NCBI RefSeq assembly: GCF_903166585.1
Contig: NZ_CAESCM010000004.1
Span: 278,053 to 342,052 of the forward strand
Length of the DNA: 64,000 nucleotides
Source of the DNA: Pedobacter ghigonis
GTDB lineage: Bacteria; Bacteroidota; Bacteroidia; Sphingobacteriales; Sphingobacteriaceae
Reading direction: 5' to 3'
In this document: positions 16,758 through 27,091 of the stretch, piece by piece
How positions within the stretch are numbered: position 1 is the first letter of the stretch
Layout: every line of letters begins with the position of its first letter
Notes under the pieces: model-generated
What the model was told of the DNA's origin: nothing
What the model saw: the letters and a program-made list of their open reading frames with translations, nothing else
The model's database searches: none
Program-made: the position numbers and the translations under genes

Positions 16758-17001
16758 TGGTTTTTGTCTTTTAGATTTTAGTGCGCTGTGAAAATGTTAT
16801 TTTTAATTGGATTGTGAAAGTTGTTGTATTTTAACTCTTCAATCTGCTTATGGCTGGAGATTTCAGAAGGATTGATCAACCAGTTCAGTAGCGAATTGAC
16901 CAGCAAATAAAAACAAGATGAAGTTTTGAAAATATTGATAATCAATATTTCCAGCTGGTTAATTTTCACCGAAATATACTGACTCCCAATTCCGAAACGA
17001 C
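16758..17001. other. Gene-free stretch after the protease gene
   Basis: No supported gene. A minus-strand frame of 63 codons (16778-16969) is open and hydrophobic (KTSSCFYLLVNSLLNWLINPSE) but has no family resemblance I can name and no clear start context, so I leave it uncalled. Confidence 0.3.
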
Positions 17002-17259
17002 ATGGTCACCCCAAGCGAAATCTCTAGCAACTCTAAAGAAATAACTTGGTGTACCCTCGATAAGCTGAATAGTATTGATCTACAGAGATAATTAGATCAT
17101 GGATCTGTTGCAGAAATTTTTGAAAATTATGCTATGTTGGACATCCTAGATAAAATGCATCTCATCAAGCCTTATCCCTCCGTCCAAGGTGGACTTCTTT
17201 ACAAGAGAAATTTCTTTGGAATTACTCTCTGGATTCTCAAAAATACTGGTGTTGAATAA
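17002..17259 (+). pseudogene. Small ORF interrupted by one in-frame stop
   Basis: From ATG 17002 the frame reads MVTPSEISSNSKEITWCTLD and on to an in-frame TAA at 17089-17091. It then continues without further stops through DHGSVAEIFENYAMLDILDK and GGLLYKRNFFGITLWILKN to TAA at 17257. The second part has normal-looking amphipathic helices, which suggests an 85-residue gene broken by a single stop. I do not recognise the family. It ends 17 bases before the next small gene, with which it probably formed a pair. Confidence 0.4.
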
Positions 17260-17276
17260 AAACGATTAATTTAGAT

Positions 17277-17474
17277 ATGAACTTTATAGAAAGAAAGATT
17301 TCTGTTAAACGGGCAATTTCTATTTTGGCTAAGAATGGTGTCGCTGTTGACGATAGGGAAACAGACGTTATCTTGGAGTTTCTTTATTTGGTGGCAAAGA
17401 ATTATAACAAAATAGAAGATGTGCAAAACGCTCAAAACCCTAAGAAGAAGTCGAACCTGTTAAAATCGACTTAA
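17277..17474 (+). CDS. Small helical protein of unknown function
   Basis: A 65-aa protein starting MNFIERKISVKRAISILAKNG, with an acidic middle (VDDRETDVILEFLYLVAKNY) and a Lys/Asn-rich tail. Two amphipathic helices are likely; there is no signal peptide. Small proteins of this look are common as hypothetical cargo in Bacteroidota mobile regions, but I cannot name a family. It is the last gene before the tRNA-Arg on the opposite strand. Confidence 0.5.
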   Translation: MNFIERKISVKRAISILAKNGVAVDDRETDVILEFLYLVAKNYNKIEDVQNAQNPKKKSNLLKST

Positions 17475-17593
17475 GTATATTCTTATAGCTACTTTTTAGA
17501 CCATTTTGGATAAAAGTCTAAGAAGTTTTTTAGTGATTGTCGAACAGGATTTGGCCAAGTTGTAACAGTTTGGGCCACAGATTTTTATTGGCA

Positions 17594-17629
17594 TAAAAAA
17601 AGGAAACAACCTGTATGTGTTGTTTCCTT
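17594..17629 (-). terminator. Terminator of the tRNA-Arg gene
   Basis: On the minus strand AAGGAAACAAC pairs with GTTGTTTCCTT (arms 17619-17629 and 17600-17610), followed by a run of T (complement of 17594-17600). It begins 4 bases after the tRNA 3' end. Confidence 0.85.
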
Positions 17630-17632
17630 ATG

Positions 17633-17704
17633 TAGCCCCGAGCAGAATCGAACTGCTATCTAAAGTTTAGGAAACTTCTATTCTATCCGTTGAACTACGG
17701 GGCC
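17633..17704 (-). tRNA. tRNA-Arg (anticodon CCT)
   Basis: The minus strand folds into a full 72-nt cloverleaf. Acceptor GGCCCCG pairs with CGGGGCT (first pair G-U). D stem is GTTC/GAAT, anticodon stem GAAGT/ACTTT with loop TTCCTAA (anticodon CCT), and T stem AGCAG/CTGCT with loop TTCGATT. The discriminator base is A and no CCA is encoded. It decodes AGG. tRNA genes are common integration targets, and the accessory island ends at its 3' side. Confidence 0.95.
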
Positions 17705-17935
17705 ATTTAAACAGCGGCAAATATAATAAAAGTTTTGATGCAGCGAAGCCCATTACAAGAAGCATTTAATGAAATAAAATTGTTTATAAAGAAACAACGG
17801 CTATTCTTCTAGTTAGGCAAAACAAACTCATTTTAACAGAAACATCTTTTAGATCAGTTAATTAAAAAACTGTACTACTCACCATAATAAATCTTTTGAA
17901 TAGCCTCATCTTTGCCTTATCAATTTATAAATAAC

Positions 17936-18658
17936 ATGAAATTAGCAAATAATAAAATTCTGATTACAGGTGGCGCAACAGGCATTGGCCTGGGATTGGC
18001 CGAAAGATATATACAAGAAAACAATACGGTAATTATCTGTGGCCGGCGCGAATCGGCTTTGCAGGATGCAGCAGCAAAATTACCTTCGGTAATTACCAAA
18101 ACATGCGATCTATCGCATGAAGCAGGCAGGATTGAGTTGTACAACTGGATCGCAGAAAACCACGGAGATTTAAATGTATTGATAAACAATGCAGGCATCC
18201 AGAACTGGATGAACATTGGAGATGACGATTTTTATGAAAAAGCAAATGATGAAATTACTACCAATGTTTTGGCACCTATTCATTTAACCAAACTGTTTAC
18301 CCAATTAGATGCGCTCGATACCATTATCAATGTTACTTCTGGCCTAGCATTCGTTCCACTTTCTTCAGTACCTGTTTATTGCGGAACCAAAGCTTTTATG
18401 CGTTCTTTTACCCTTTCCTTGCGCCACAGCTTAAAAGACTCGAAAATAGAAGTGATTGAAATGATTCCGCCTGCTTTAAATACTGATTTAGGTGGTAAAG
18501 GCATCCATGATGCACATCCTGCAGTGAGGGATTTTGTTGAGTCGGTATTTGAACAGATGAAAGCAGGAAAAACCGAATTAACTTTTGGCACAAGTGGGGA
18601 TAGGGCAAATGCAAATAACGATACTATAAGCGAGTATTTTAACCGCATGAATCCATAA
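17936..18658 (+). CDS. SDR-family oxidoreductase (DltE-like)
   Basis: Short-chain dehydrogenase/reductase (240 aa), NAD(P)H-dependent, cytoplasmic. The Rossmann glycine motif GGATGIG is at 12-18, NNAG at 84-87, the catalytic Ser at 135 (NVTSGLAF), and YxxxK at Tyr148/Lys152 (VYCGTKAF). The C-terminus holds PPALNTDLGGKGIHD, as in DltE-type SDRs. ATG 17936 is taken as the start because it is directly followed by the first beta strand; TTG 17912 would add eight residues with no family match. Substrate unknown. It is monocistronic, converging on metG. Confidence 0.88.
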   Translation: MKLANNKILITGGATGIGLGLAERYIQENNTVIICGRRESALQDAAAKLPSVITKTCDLSHEAGRIELYNWIAENHGDLNVLINNAGIQNWMNIGDDDFYEKANDEITTNVLAPIHLTKLFTQLDALDTIINVTSGLAFVPLSSVPVYCGTKAFMRSFTLSLRHSLKDSKIEVIEMIPPALNTDLGGKGIHDAHPAVRDFVESVFEQMKAGKTELTFGTSGDRANANNDTISEYFNRMNP

Positions 18659-18680
18659 TTCAGGTTTGATATTCAAACAA

Positions 18681-18715
18681 AAAGCCATTTGATCGACTTT
18701 GGATCAAATGGCTTT
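18681..18715. terminator. Bidirectional terminator between the SDR gene and metG
   Basis: A perfect 14-bp stem, AAAGCCATTTGATC (18681-18694) and GATCAAATGGCTTT (18702-18715), with a 7-base loop lies between two convergent genes. Confidence 0.8.
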
Positions 18716-18732
18716 GGTATTTAAAAGTAGGA

Positions 18733-20841
18733 TTATCTGATTACGCTACCTTCCTGAAACTTCTCAGCTGGAACTACGAAAGTCAGTTTACCTTCGGCAT
18801 TTTCGGCCATTAAGATCATACCCTGCGATAAAATCCCTTTAATTTCACGTGGTGCCAGGTTAACAATCATGCTCACCTGCTTACCAATAATATCTTCAGG
18901 TTTATAATATTCAGCTATGCCCGAAACTACCGTACGTTCATCAATACCGGTATTAACGGTCAGCTTTAACAGTTTTTTGGTTTTTTCTACCTTTTCGGCA
19001 GCTATAATAGTGGCTACACGGATATCCATAGCCGAGAAATCATCAAACTGGATATTCTCTTTAGCTGGCACTGCAACAGCCGTAGCCGCAGCATTGCTGG
19101 CTTTGCTCTGGTTTAATTTCTCGATCTGGAAATCGATAGCCGCATCTTCTATTTTATCGAACAATAGAATCGCCTCGCCAATTTCATGACCACGCTTAAG
19201 CAGATTAACCGATCCGGCATCCTCCCAATCGTGACCACCGTTTTTAAGCATGTTCATTAGCTTTTCAGCTGTGAAAGGCAAGAATGGTTCGATTAAAATC
19301 TGGATATTGGCTGCAATCTGCAAAGCAATATTCAGGATCGTTCTTACACGGTCTTCGTCGGTTTTAATTAGTTTCCAGGGCTCGGTTTCGGCCAGGTATT
19401 TATTACCCAAACGGGCTACGTTCATTACTTCGGTTAAGGCTTCCCTGAAACGGTAATTTTCGATAGAAGCCGATATTTTAGCCGGATAGCCCGCCAGTTC
19501 ATCAATAACCGCCTGATCTACCGCTGTAATTTCCATACAGGTAGGCACCGAGCCTCCAAAATACTTATGGGTGAGTACTACTACACGGTTTACAAAGTTA
19601 CCCAGTATGGCTACCAGTTCGTTGTTGTTTCTGGCCTGAAAATCTTTCCAGGTAAAATCGTTATCCTTGGTTTCGGGTGCAGTAGCGGTTAATACATAAC
19701 GCAAAACATCCTGCTGCCCTTCAAACTCTCTTAAATATTCGTTTAACCATACCGCCCAGTTTTTGGAGGTCGATATTTTTTGGCCTTCGAGGTTTAAAAA
19801 CTCGTTAGCAGGTACATTATCTGCCAGTGTATATTCACCATGGGCCATTAACATTGCAGGGAAAATAATACAGTGGAAAACGATATTATCTTTACCGATA
19901 AAGTGTACCAGTTTGGTTTCATCACTTTTCCAGTATTCTTCCCAGCCGCATTTATCGCTTTCGTAGCTGCTGATATAGTACTCTTCTGCTTTAGGGTTCC
20001 AAACATCCAGTTTGGCATAGTTACAAAGCTCTTTAGTGGCCGAAATATAACCTATCGGGGCATCGAACCATACATAAAGCACTTTGCCTTCAGCATCGCG
20101 TAGTGGAACGCGTACGCCCCATTCTAAATCGCGGGTCATGGCTCTCGGCTGTAAGCCAGCATTTAACCAGCTTTGGCATTGTCCGTAAACATTTGGCCGC
20201 CATTCTTTATGGCTTTCTATATACGTTCTTAAACGTTCCTCGTACTGATCTAGTGGCAGAAACCAGTTTTTGGTTTCCTTTAAAATGGGTTTATCGCCCG
20301 AAAGGGTCGATTTAGGATTAATTAAATCGGTAGCATTAAGCGTAGAACCACAATTTTCGCACTGATCGCCATAAGCATTCTCGTTACCGCATTTAGGGCA
20401 GGTACCGGTAATGTAACGGTCGGCCAGAAACTGCTTTGCTGTAGCATCGTAATATTGCTCGGTAATTTCTTCAGTAAACACGCCTTTTTTATAAAGGGTT
20501 TCGAAGAAATCGGCCGCAGTTTGATGGTGCGTAAGTGATGAAGTACGGTGGTAAATATCGAAAGAAACACCAAACTCCTTAAAAGAATCACCAATAATTT
20601 TATGGTACTTATCAACTACTTCCTGAGGCGTAATACCTTCTCTTTTGGCCTTTAAAGTAATGGGTACGCCGTTTTCGTCAGATCCACAAATGAACTTTAC
20701 ATCGCGCTTATTCGACCGCAGGTAACGGGCATAAATATCGGCAGGAATGTAAACACCGGCAAGGTGCCCAATATGAACCGGTCCATTGGTGTATGGAAGT
20801 GCCGCGGTTACGGTATATCTTTTTATTTTACTATTATCCAA
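18733..20841 (-). CDS. metG: Methionyl-tRNA synthetase
   Basis: Class I aminoacyl-tRNA synthetase (702 aa) charging tRNA-Met. The HIGH motif is at residues 23-26 ([11 protein letters not shown]). A zinc knuckle lies in [18 protein letters not shown], and the KMSKS equivalent is KISTSK in [15 protein letters not shown]. An anticodon-binding helical domain follows. The C-terminal tRNA-binding OB-fold begins at [15 protein letters not shown]. The start is taken as TTG at 20841, giving [20 protein letters not shown] as in relatives. The frame is open further upstream, but that extension overlaps the divergent gene and matches nothing. Confidence 0.95.
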   Translation of the reverse strand: MDNSKIKRYTVTAALPYTNGPVHIGHLAGVYIPADIYARYLRSNKRDVKFICGSDENGVPITLKAKREGITPQEVVDKYHKIIGDSFKEFGVSFDIYHRTSSLTHHQTAADFFETLYKKGVFTEEITEQYYDATAKQFLADRYITGTCPKCGNENAYGDQCENCGSTLNATDLINPKSTLSGDKPILKETKNWFLPLDQYEERLRTYIESHKEWRPNVYGQCQSWLNAGLQPRAMTRDLEWGVRVPLRDAEGKVLYVWFDAPIGYISATKELCNYAKLDVWNPKAEEYYISSYESDKCGWEEYWKSDETKLVHFIGKDNIVFHCIIFPAMLMAHGEYTLADNVPANEFLNLEGQKISTSKNWAVWLNEYLREFEGQQDVLRYVLTATAPETKDNDFTWKDFQARNNNELVAILGNFVNRVVVLTHKYFGGSVPTCMEITAVDQAVIDELAGYPAKISASIENYRFREALTEVMNVARLGNKYLAETEPWKLIKTDEDRVRTILNIALQIAANIQILIEPFLPFTAEKLMNMLKNGGHDWEDAGSVNLLKRGHEIGEAILLFDKIEDAAIDFQIEKLNQSKASNAAATAVAVPAKENIQFDDFSAMDIRVATIIAAEKVEKTKKLLKLTVNTGIDERTVVSGIAEYYKPEDIIGKQVSMIVNLAPREIKGILSQGMILMAENAEGKLTFVVPAEKFQEGSVIR

Positions 20842-20881
20842 AACAATTTTTATTAATTTGGCAAAGATAAGTGTTTTGAAG

Positions 20882-21781
20882 ATGATTAAGCAGCCCCCGT
20901 ATTTAAAAAAAGGAGATAAGATTGCCCTGGTTTGTCCGGCAAAGAAATTACCCAAACCAATTGACCATGCCATAGCGCTTTTAGAAAGCTGGGGACTGGA
21001 AGTTATTTTGGGCGATAGCGTATATGCCAGTCACCACCAGTTTGCCGGTACCGACAAATTAAGGGCTAAAGATGTTCAGCGTTTTTTAGACGATCCATCC
21101 ATCAAAGCCATTATTGCAGGCCGTGGTGGTTACGGTACCATCCGGATTATTGATGAACTTGATTTTAGCATTTTTAATCAGCACCCGAAATGGGTAGTTG
21201 GTTTTAGCGACATTACGGTACTGCTTTCTCACCTGATTGCCCAAAGCAATACGCAATGTATCCACGCACAAATGCCTTATACTTTTGACGAATCGACAGA
21301 AGCGGCACTGCTTGCTTTGCAAAATTCTTTATTTGGCGTGAAACAGCATTATACCTACCAAAGCACCTTTAAAAATAGGGCTGGTGTAGCCGATGGTGTA
21401 TTAATTGGTGGTAATTTAACTTTACTGGCCATGATGCAGGGTTCGGTTTCAGAAATGGATTACGATGGCAAAATCCTTTTTCTGGAAGATATAGGCGAAC
21501 ACGAATACAGTATCGACCGGATGTTGCGCATGCTGAAAAGGGCAGGTAAACTGCAGAACCTGAAAGGTTTGATTGTCGGGGCCTTTAACGAAATTGCTGA
21601 AGAAAAGATCTCGTTCGGGCAAACTGCCGATGAGGTAATCTGGGATATTGTAAAGGAATACGATTATCCGGTTTGCTTTAATTTCCCAACGGGACACATT
21701 AACAATAACCTCAGCATGGTTTTAGGGGCAGAGTTAGCATTAGAAGTAGAAACAAACAACGTTCAATTTACATATTTATAA
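20882..21781 (+). CDS. LD-carboxypeptidase (peptidase family S66)
   Basis: Serine peptidase (299 aa) of the LdcA/MccF family, which trims murein tetrapeptides at an L,D bond during cell-wall recycling. The Ser-Glu-His triad is visible: Ser109 in [10 protein letters not shown], Glu202 in [11 protein letters not shown] and His272 in FPTGHINNN. The signature [16 protein letters not shown] is present. ATG 20882 is chosen because the family begins [14 protein letters not shown]; upstream codons overlap metG. No signal peptide, so cytoplasmic. Divergent from metG across 40 bases and one base before the DoxX gene. Confidence 0.9.
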   Translation: MIKQPPYLKKGDKIALVCPAKKLPKPIDHAIALLESWGLEVILGDSVYASHHQFAGTDKLRAKDVQRFLDDPSIKAIIAGRGGYGTIRIIDELDFSIFNQHPKWVVGFSDITVLLSHLIAQSNTQCIHAQMPYTFDESTEAALLALQNSLFGVKQHYTYQSTFKNRAGVADGVLIGGNLTLLAMMQGSVSEMDYDGKILFLEDIGEHEYSIDRMLRMLKRAGKLQNLKGLIVGAFNEIAEEKISFGQTADEVIWDIVKEYDYPVCFNFPTGHINNNLSMVLGAELALEVETNNVQFTYL

Positions 21782-21782
21782 G

Positions 21783-22190
21783 ATGGCTATTTTAGACAAT
21801 TTAGGGAAGTACAGAAACACAGGAATTTTACTTTTACGCCTTGGCATTGGGGTGATGTTTATTATACATGGCTTTCCGAAACTGGCCGGCGGTCCCGATG
21901 GCTGGACAGGCTTAGGTGGCAGCATGAAGGTTATCGGTATTAATTTCTTACCTATATTCTGGGGATTTATGGCTGCTGCTACCGAAACTTTTGGTGGTTT
22001 TCTATTAATCGTAGGCCTGTTTTATCGTCCTGCCTGTATTTTATTGGTATTTACGATGATTATAGCCGCTCTGGTTCACTTTGGTAAAGGCGACGGACTG
22101 GCGGGCGCGAGCCATGCCATCGAATTGGGCATTGTATTTTTCAGTCTGATTTTTATTGGCCCTGGAAAGTATAGCGTAGATAAGAAATAG
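21783..22190 (+). CDS. DoxX-family membrane protein
   Basis: A 135-aa integral membrane protein with four hydrophobic segments (about 15-32, 55-75, 80-97, 110-127). It has the DoxX pattern LLRLGIGVMFIIHGFPKLAGGP near the N-terminus and ETFGGFLLIVGLFYRPACIL in the middle. Members are small quinone- or redox-linked membrane proteins of loosely defined role. It starts one base after the LD-carboxypeptidase stop, so translation is probably coupled. A strong terminator follows. Confidence 0.85.
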   Translation: MAILDNLGKYRNTGILLLRLGIGVMFIIHGFPKLAGGPDGWTGLGGSMKVIGINFLPIFWGFMAAATETFGGFLLIVGLFYRPACILLVFTMIIAALVHFGKGDGLAGASHAIELGIVFFSLIFIGPGKYSVDKK

Positions 22191-22216
22191 TTGGGGTATA
22201 GCCCAACATGGATCAT

Positions 22217-22255
22217 AAAAAAGGGTTCGGAGGTCAATCTCCGAACCCTTTTTTT
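22217..22255. terminator. Bidirectional terminator
   Basis: A 16-bp stem including GGGTTCGGAG / CTCCGAACCC (22223-22232 and 22239-22248) has A and T runs at its outer ends (22217-22222 and 22249-22255). It separates the convergent DoxX and SusD genes. Confidence 0.9.
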
Positions 22256-22269
22256 ATAAGGATATTAGC

Positions 22270-23760
22270 TTAAAATGTGTTTACCAAAGGGTTAGTGTTT
22301 AACTCGCCTATTGGAATAGGGAAAGTATAACGCTGATCGGTAATGGGAATAGAAGTACCTGCTCCAAATGATGGAAGTGGTGCAGCTTTCCGGGCTAAAT
22401 CATTATACCTGAAACCTTCTGCCAAAAGCTCTATTCTTCTTTCTTTTAAAATTGCTGCTTCCAAAGCGGCCGGTGTAATTAATACGCCATATACAAAACC
22501 GGCATCAGAACGCGTACGAACGGCCTGCAATAAGGCTTTCGAACGGATCAGGTTACCTCCTGGTGCTAATGCTTCCGCTTCGGCAACATTTAACAATACT
22601 TCGGCATAGCGGATAATCGGCACAAAATCAATAAATGGCGATACCGCACCATATTTAATCGGGTAAGAATGCAATACACCTGAAATGGTTGCATCTTGCG
22701 TTAAAAGTGATTTTCTGGCATCAGAGGTTGGCCATACCGGATCTGCATAAATACCTGCACCCGTTTTGTTTAAAGAAAACTCCAGGTTTCCGTTTCCAGC
22801 CCAGCTGTAGTAATAACCAAGTTGATTTTGTGTACCTGGAGCATTGGTATCGGCCATCGGGAACGAGAATATCGATTCGGAAGTAGTAAACGGTGCCTGA
22901 AAAACACTTACAACACTTGGTTGCAAGGCATGGGCTGTTCTTGCCGAATTGGTAAATGGTGCAATTTGCGGAACCAGTTTATTGCCTTCCTCCAACACTT
23001 TGGCATAGTTACCCATAGCTAAATACACACGGGTTTTTAGGGCAATAGCACTGTTTTTATGGGCACGTGTAGTACGCAATAAAGGGGTGCTGTAGGTATC
23101 AGGTAAACCCGCCTCAGCTTCGTCAAGATCTTTAATAATTTGTGCGTAAATGGCAGCAACTGTACTGCTTTTAAGTGCATTATTAGCCAAAGATGTTTCG
23201 GGTGTTAAACGAAGCGGCAATCCTCTCGATGCACCATTATCAGCGATGTAAGGCTTTGCAAAAATTTGTATCAGCGCAAAATAGTTTAAGGCCCGGACAA
23301 ATTTAGCCTCGCCAGCATAGTTTGCGTTAATAGCAGGTGTTAAAACCGTACTGTTTTTAGCCAGTCCATCCAGAAACAGGTTTGCCCTGTTAATGGTTAA
23401 ATAAGCCTGCGAAAAGAAACTCGCCACATAGGTATTGGTTGAGTTATTGGTACCCTGATAAACATCGTAACCCGTAACACCATTACCGGTTCTGTTTACA
23501 AATTCTTCTGCCCTGATGTCATTATAGATCAGATAACGGCCACCAAACAATGAACCTGATTTGGATGATACATACAAACCGTTTACCTGTCCTAAAATTC
23601 GGGTAGGGTTTGCAAATGCTTCCTGATCGGGAAGGGTAAGTTCCGGAGTCTTTTCTAAAAATTCTTTCTTGCAGGAAGAAATACTTCCAACTAGGGGAAT
23701 TGCAAGTATAGCTGCTGTAGCCAACTTCAATTTATATGTTTTGATATGAAATAATTTCAT
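22270..23760 (-). CDS. SusD/RagB-family lipoprotein (pair 1)
   Basis: Outer-membrane nutrient-binding lipoprotein (496 aa) partnering the SusC encoded 17 bases upstream. Signal peptide with lipobox SISSC, acylated Cys30, then KKEFLEKTPELTLP. SusD helices include AKFVRALNYFALIQIFAKPY. The C-terminal hallmark is ILKERRIELLAEGFRYNDLARK, and it ends NPLVNTF. No enzyme gene follows; the operon stops at the terminator. Cargo unknown. Confidence 0.92.
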   Translation of the reverse strand: MKLFHIKTYKLKLATAAILAIPLVGSISSCKKEFLEKTPELTLPDQEAFANPTRILGQVNGLYVSSKSGSLFGGRYLIYNDIRAEEFVNRTGNGVTGYDVYQGTNNSTNTYVASFFSQAYLTINRANLFLDGLAKNSTVLTPAINANYAGEAKFVRALNYFALIQIFAKPYIADNGASRGLPLRLTPETSLANNALKSSTVAAIYAQIIKDLDEAEAGLPDTYSTPLLRTTRAHKNSAIALKTRVYLAMGNYAKVLEEGNKLVPQIAPFTNSARTAHALQPSVVSVFQAPFTTSESIFSFPMADTNAPGTQNQLGYYYSWAGNGNLEFSLNKTGAGIYADPVWPTSDARKSLLTQDATISGVLHSYPIKYGAVSPFIDFVPIIRYAEVLLNVAEAEALAPGGNLIRSKALLQAVRTRSDAGFVYGVLITPAALEAAILKERRIELLAEGFRYNDLARKAAPLPSFGAGTSIPITDQRYTFPIPIGELNTNPLVNTF

Positions 23761-23777
23761 GGATATGCTGATTAATA

Positions 23778-26700
23778 TTATAAACCTAAACTAATACCAA
23801 ATGTAAATGATCTGCCCTGAGGGATAGAGTTACGCTCTACACCGCTGGCCAGGTTGCTGTTACCATTGGTTGATATTTCCGGATCCACACCTGTATAGTT
23901 TGTAATCAGGAAGGCATTGTTTACCGATGCGTAAACACGCACACTGTTTATACCTGATTTGCCAAAAACACTTTTTGGAATGCGGTAACCCAAAGTTGCT
24001 GCCTGTAAACGTAAGAAATCACCTTTCTCTACGTTGGCATCAATAGCAAATGAAGATCCGTTCGAAACGTTATCGCCATATACTACCCTTGGAATATTGG
24101 TTTGCTGACCAGGAGTTGTCCAGGCATTTAAAACTTCTGTTGAGTTGTTCCAAACGCGTTGATCTAACAAGCCGGCACGCGAACCGTTGTAGATATAGTT
24201 TCCACCCGAAAAAGTAAACATGAAGTTTAAATCGAAATTGCCATAGTTTAACGTGTTATTAAAACCACCATACCATTTAGGCAGGGTTCCGCCAATTACC
24301 TGTGCATCGCCAGCAGGAGATGGGGCAGCGGTTCCATCGAGGTAAGTCCAGGCGTTAGCGCCCCCAAAATGCAGGTACTGAACTTCACGTCCGGCTGCAT
24401 TAATGTAAATTCTGCGTCCGTTTGCTGGGTTTACACCATTTGTTCTCACCGCATAAATACTACCAATTGATTCGCCAACCCTTGTAACACTTGCAGACTC
24501 TAAACCTCCTGTTGTACCAATAATTTGCGATACATTAGGATCTAAAGCAGTTACTTCGTTTTTAATTGTGGTAAAGTTTAAATTGGCTGTCCACGAAAAC
24601 TTTTCTGTTTTAATGGGTGTACCACCTAATGCAAACTCAAAACCTTTATTGTACATCGAGCCAACATTGGCAAGAATAGTTCCGGCCGGGTCGTTCGGAA
24701 TACCTTTAGATAAAGCCTGAGGAACATTTAACAATAAATTATTAATGTCTTTTTTGAAATAATCGGCCTCAAAGGTTAATCTGTTATTGAACAAGGCAAC
24801 GTTTAAACCAAAATCAAGCTGATTACTGGTTTCCCATTTCAACTCTTTGTTACCTGCCTGACCAAAAATCCATGCAAAAGGCGTTACGCCGTAAAGTCCG
24901 GGGCTGTAAGTAGTATATTCGCTATACGCAGGCACATTTGCATTACCTACGCGACCGTAACTTGCTCTGATTCTTAACGAATTTACTGTTTTACCCAGTG
25001 CCGAATTTTTAAAGAAATCTTCTTCTGAGATGGTCCATCCTACAGATCCGCCACCAAAGTTACCCCATTTATTATCTGATGATAAAGCAGAGTTTCCATC
25101 TCTTCTGAAGTTACCACTGATGTAATATCTTCCTTTGTAATTGTAGCTTGCACTTGCCAAATAGGCCTGAAACGCAATTTCGTTAATACTGTTACCACCC
25201 GGTACGTTTGTAGTAAATGTACCCTGAAACTGATCAAAGAAAGTAGGATCGCCCAATCCCTGACGGATAGCGCCCCAGTTTTCTGTCCTCGTATTCTGAA
25301 CATCGCTACCGATAGTCAGGTTTAAATTGTGTACGCCGTTAAATGTTTTCTGATACTGTAAAGTGTTAATCCAGTTCCAGTTATTTCTGCGGGCAGTATT
25401 GTTATAGGCATAACCATTAAACGAATATCCATCACCCTGAAGCGGGTTCCAGAACTGAATATTTTCGGTATTTGCTCTTTCCCACGAGAAATTAGACCTG
25501 AAGTTTAAGCCATCTATAATTTTAAAGTCGGCTCCTAAATTGGTTAAGAACCTGTTATTTTCCGAGCTGTTAACATCTTTATCAATCAGTACAGTTGGGT
25601 GTGCCCAGGTACTGGTTATCAGGTTTGCAGCATTACCTACGTTATTGGCCGAAATATTATAACCACCTGCTGCATTATAAACCGGCACGTTTGGCGCTAT
25701 GGCGATGGCTATACGCCCCAAACCTGATGAGTTAAATGCTGCACCCGGAGCCGAGCCACTATTAGGTGCCTTGTTAATGCTATTGTTATAATTCACGTTC
25801 ATGCTTAAGCTTAACCAATCGGTAGCTTTATGCGTAGCGTTTATACGGGCAGAATACCTTTTGAAAGTATTATTTTTAAGGAAACCATCCTGATCGGAAA
25901 GTCCGCCTGATAAATAATAAGTTGTTTTAGCAGTACCACCGCTTAAGGTTACGTTATGGTTTTGTGATTGTGCTGTTCTGTAAACTTCATCGTACCATTT
26001 GGTATCAACCAACGATCCATCAGCATTATAACTTGGAAAGAAGCTTTTATTATTCGCATCTCTTTGTGATGCTGGTACTGCATTTGGATTTAAAACCAGT
26101 GCATTTGCAATGGCCGTATTTTTGCTATCCATGTATTGTTGTGCATTTAACAACTCGGGTAAACGTACTGCATTGTTCACACCGTACCATCCATCATAGG
26201 TAATTTTAGCATCACCGCTTTTTCCCTTTTTAGTGGTAATTACCAATACACCTGCTGCAGCTCTCGAACCATAAAGGGCAGTCGAAGCTGCATCTTTTAA
26301 GATGTCGATGGTTTCAATATCAGCCGGGTTGATATCGCCCAGTGGATTGTTGGTAGCAGAGTTTGCAGATGCATCACTTGTTGGAAAGGGAATACCATCT
26401 ACCACAACCAATGGAAACGAGCTTAATGAGATTGAACTCACACCCCTTACACGAATAACCGGCGGATTGTTTAACAAACCATTGGGTTGAATAATACTTA
26501 CCCCTGCAGCTTGTCCGGTTAAACCCTGCACAAAACTTTGAACGGGCTTGTCTTTTAAATCTTCGCCCTTCACGCTTGCGGCTGAGCCAGTGAAATCGCG
26601 TTTTTTAGTTACACCATAACCGGTAACCACCACGTCGGATAATGTTTTAGAATCACTTACCAAAGCCACGTTAATTGTGCTTGCCGCACCAACGGCTCTA

Positions 26701-26945
26701 GATTGGCTTAAATACCCGATAAATGAAAATTCAAGCGCCGTAGCCCTGCCTGAAACGCGAATGGTGTACTTACCATCAGCACCAGTTATAGTACCGCCTG
26801 CAGCACCCTTAATTTTAACACTTACGCCTGGAAGGGGTAGCCCATCTTCCTGACCCGTAACGGCCCCTGTGATTGTTCGGTCTTGCGCTATTGCAGTGCT
26901 TGCAATAAAAAGCAATATGAACAAACTTTGTAGAAGTTTTTTCAT
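23778..26945 (-). CDS. SusC/RagA-family TonB-linked outer-membrane transporter (pair 1)
   Basis: TonB-dependent transporter (1055 aa). Signal peptide MKKLLQSLFILLFIASTAIAQ, then a carboxypeptidase-regulatory-like domain (about 22-110, ITGAVTGQEDGLPLPGVSVK), a TonB-box-like DVVVTGYGVTKKR, a plug domain (about 120-225, ALYGSRAAAGVLVITTKKG), and a barrel to the terminal GISLGL. The signal peptide and its codons are nearly the same as in the two other SusC genes downstream on this strand, so they are paralogues. Substrate unknown. Confidence 0.93.
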   Translation of the reverse strand: MKKLLQSLFILLFIASTAIAQDRTITGAVTGQEDGLPLPGVSVKIKGAAGGTITGADGKYTIRVSGRATALEFSFIGYLSQSRAVGAASTINVALVSDSKTLSDVVVTGYGVTKKRDFTGSAASVKGEDLKDKPVQSFVQGLTGQAAGVSIIQPNGLLNNPPVIRVRGVSSISLSSFPLVVVDGIPFPTSDASANSATNNPLGDINPADIETIDILKDAASTALYGSRAAAGVLVITTKKGKSGDAKITYDGWYGVNNAVRLPELLNAQQYMDSKNTAIANALVLNPNAVPASQRDANNKSFFPSYNADGSLVDTKWYDEVYRTAQSQNHNVTLSGGTAKTTYYLSGGLSDQDGFLKNNTFKRYSARINATHKATDWLSLSMNVNYNNSINKAPNSGSAPGAAFNSSGLGRIAIAIAPNVPVYNAAGGYNISANNVGNAANLITSTWAHPTVLIDKDVNSSENNRFLTNLGADFKIIDGLNFRSNFSWERANTENIQFWNPLQGDGYSFNGYAYNNTARRNNWNWINTLQYQKTFNGVHNLNLTIGSDVQNTRTENWGAIRQGLGDPTFFDQFQGTFTTNVPGGNSINEIAFQAYLASASYNYKGRYYISGNFRRDGNSALSSDNKWGNFGGGSVGWTISEEDFFKNSALGKTVNSLRIRASYGRVGNANVPAYSEYTTYSPGLYGVTPFAWIFGQAGNKELKWETSNQLDFGLNVALFNNRLTFEADYFKKDINNLLLNVPQALSKGIPNDPAGTILANVGSMYNKGFEFALGGTPIKTEKFSWTANLNFTTIKNEVTALDPNVSQIIGTTGGLESASVTRVGESIGSIYAVRTNGVNPANGRRIYINAAGREVQYLHFGGANAWTYLDGTAAPSPAGDAQVIGGTLPKWYGGFNNTLNYGNFDLNFMFTFSGGNYIYNGSRAGLLDQRVWNNSTEVLNAWTTPGQQTNIPRVVYGDNVSNGSSFAIDANVEKGDFLRLQAATLGYRIPKSVFGKSGINSVRVYASVNNAFLITNYTGVDPEISTNGNSNLASGVERNSIPQGRSFTFGISLGL

Positions 26946-27091
26946 AAGAAAATTTAGTTTAGTTAATGATTGTTAAATAAAGTTTTAGTGTTTGTTATCT
27001 GTTTTTTTAGGGAGAATGATTTTACAACGACTATCAACTATTATTACTGACACATAATTAATCAGCCATAAAACATGATATAAATATTACT

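Noticed and set aside
16778..16969. 63-codon minus-strand ORF rich in hydrophobic residues
   Set aside because: No recognised family, no promoter or start context, and AT-rich DNA gives such frames by chance.
20842..20973. N-terminal extension of metG
   Set aside because: The extra 44 residues overlap the divergent LD-carboxypeptidase gene and have no counterpart in methionyl-tRNA synthetases.
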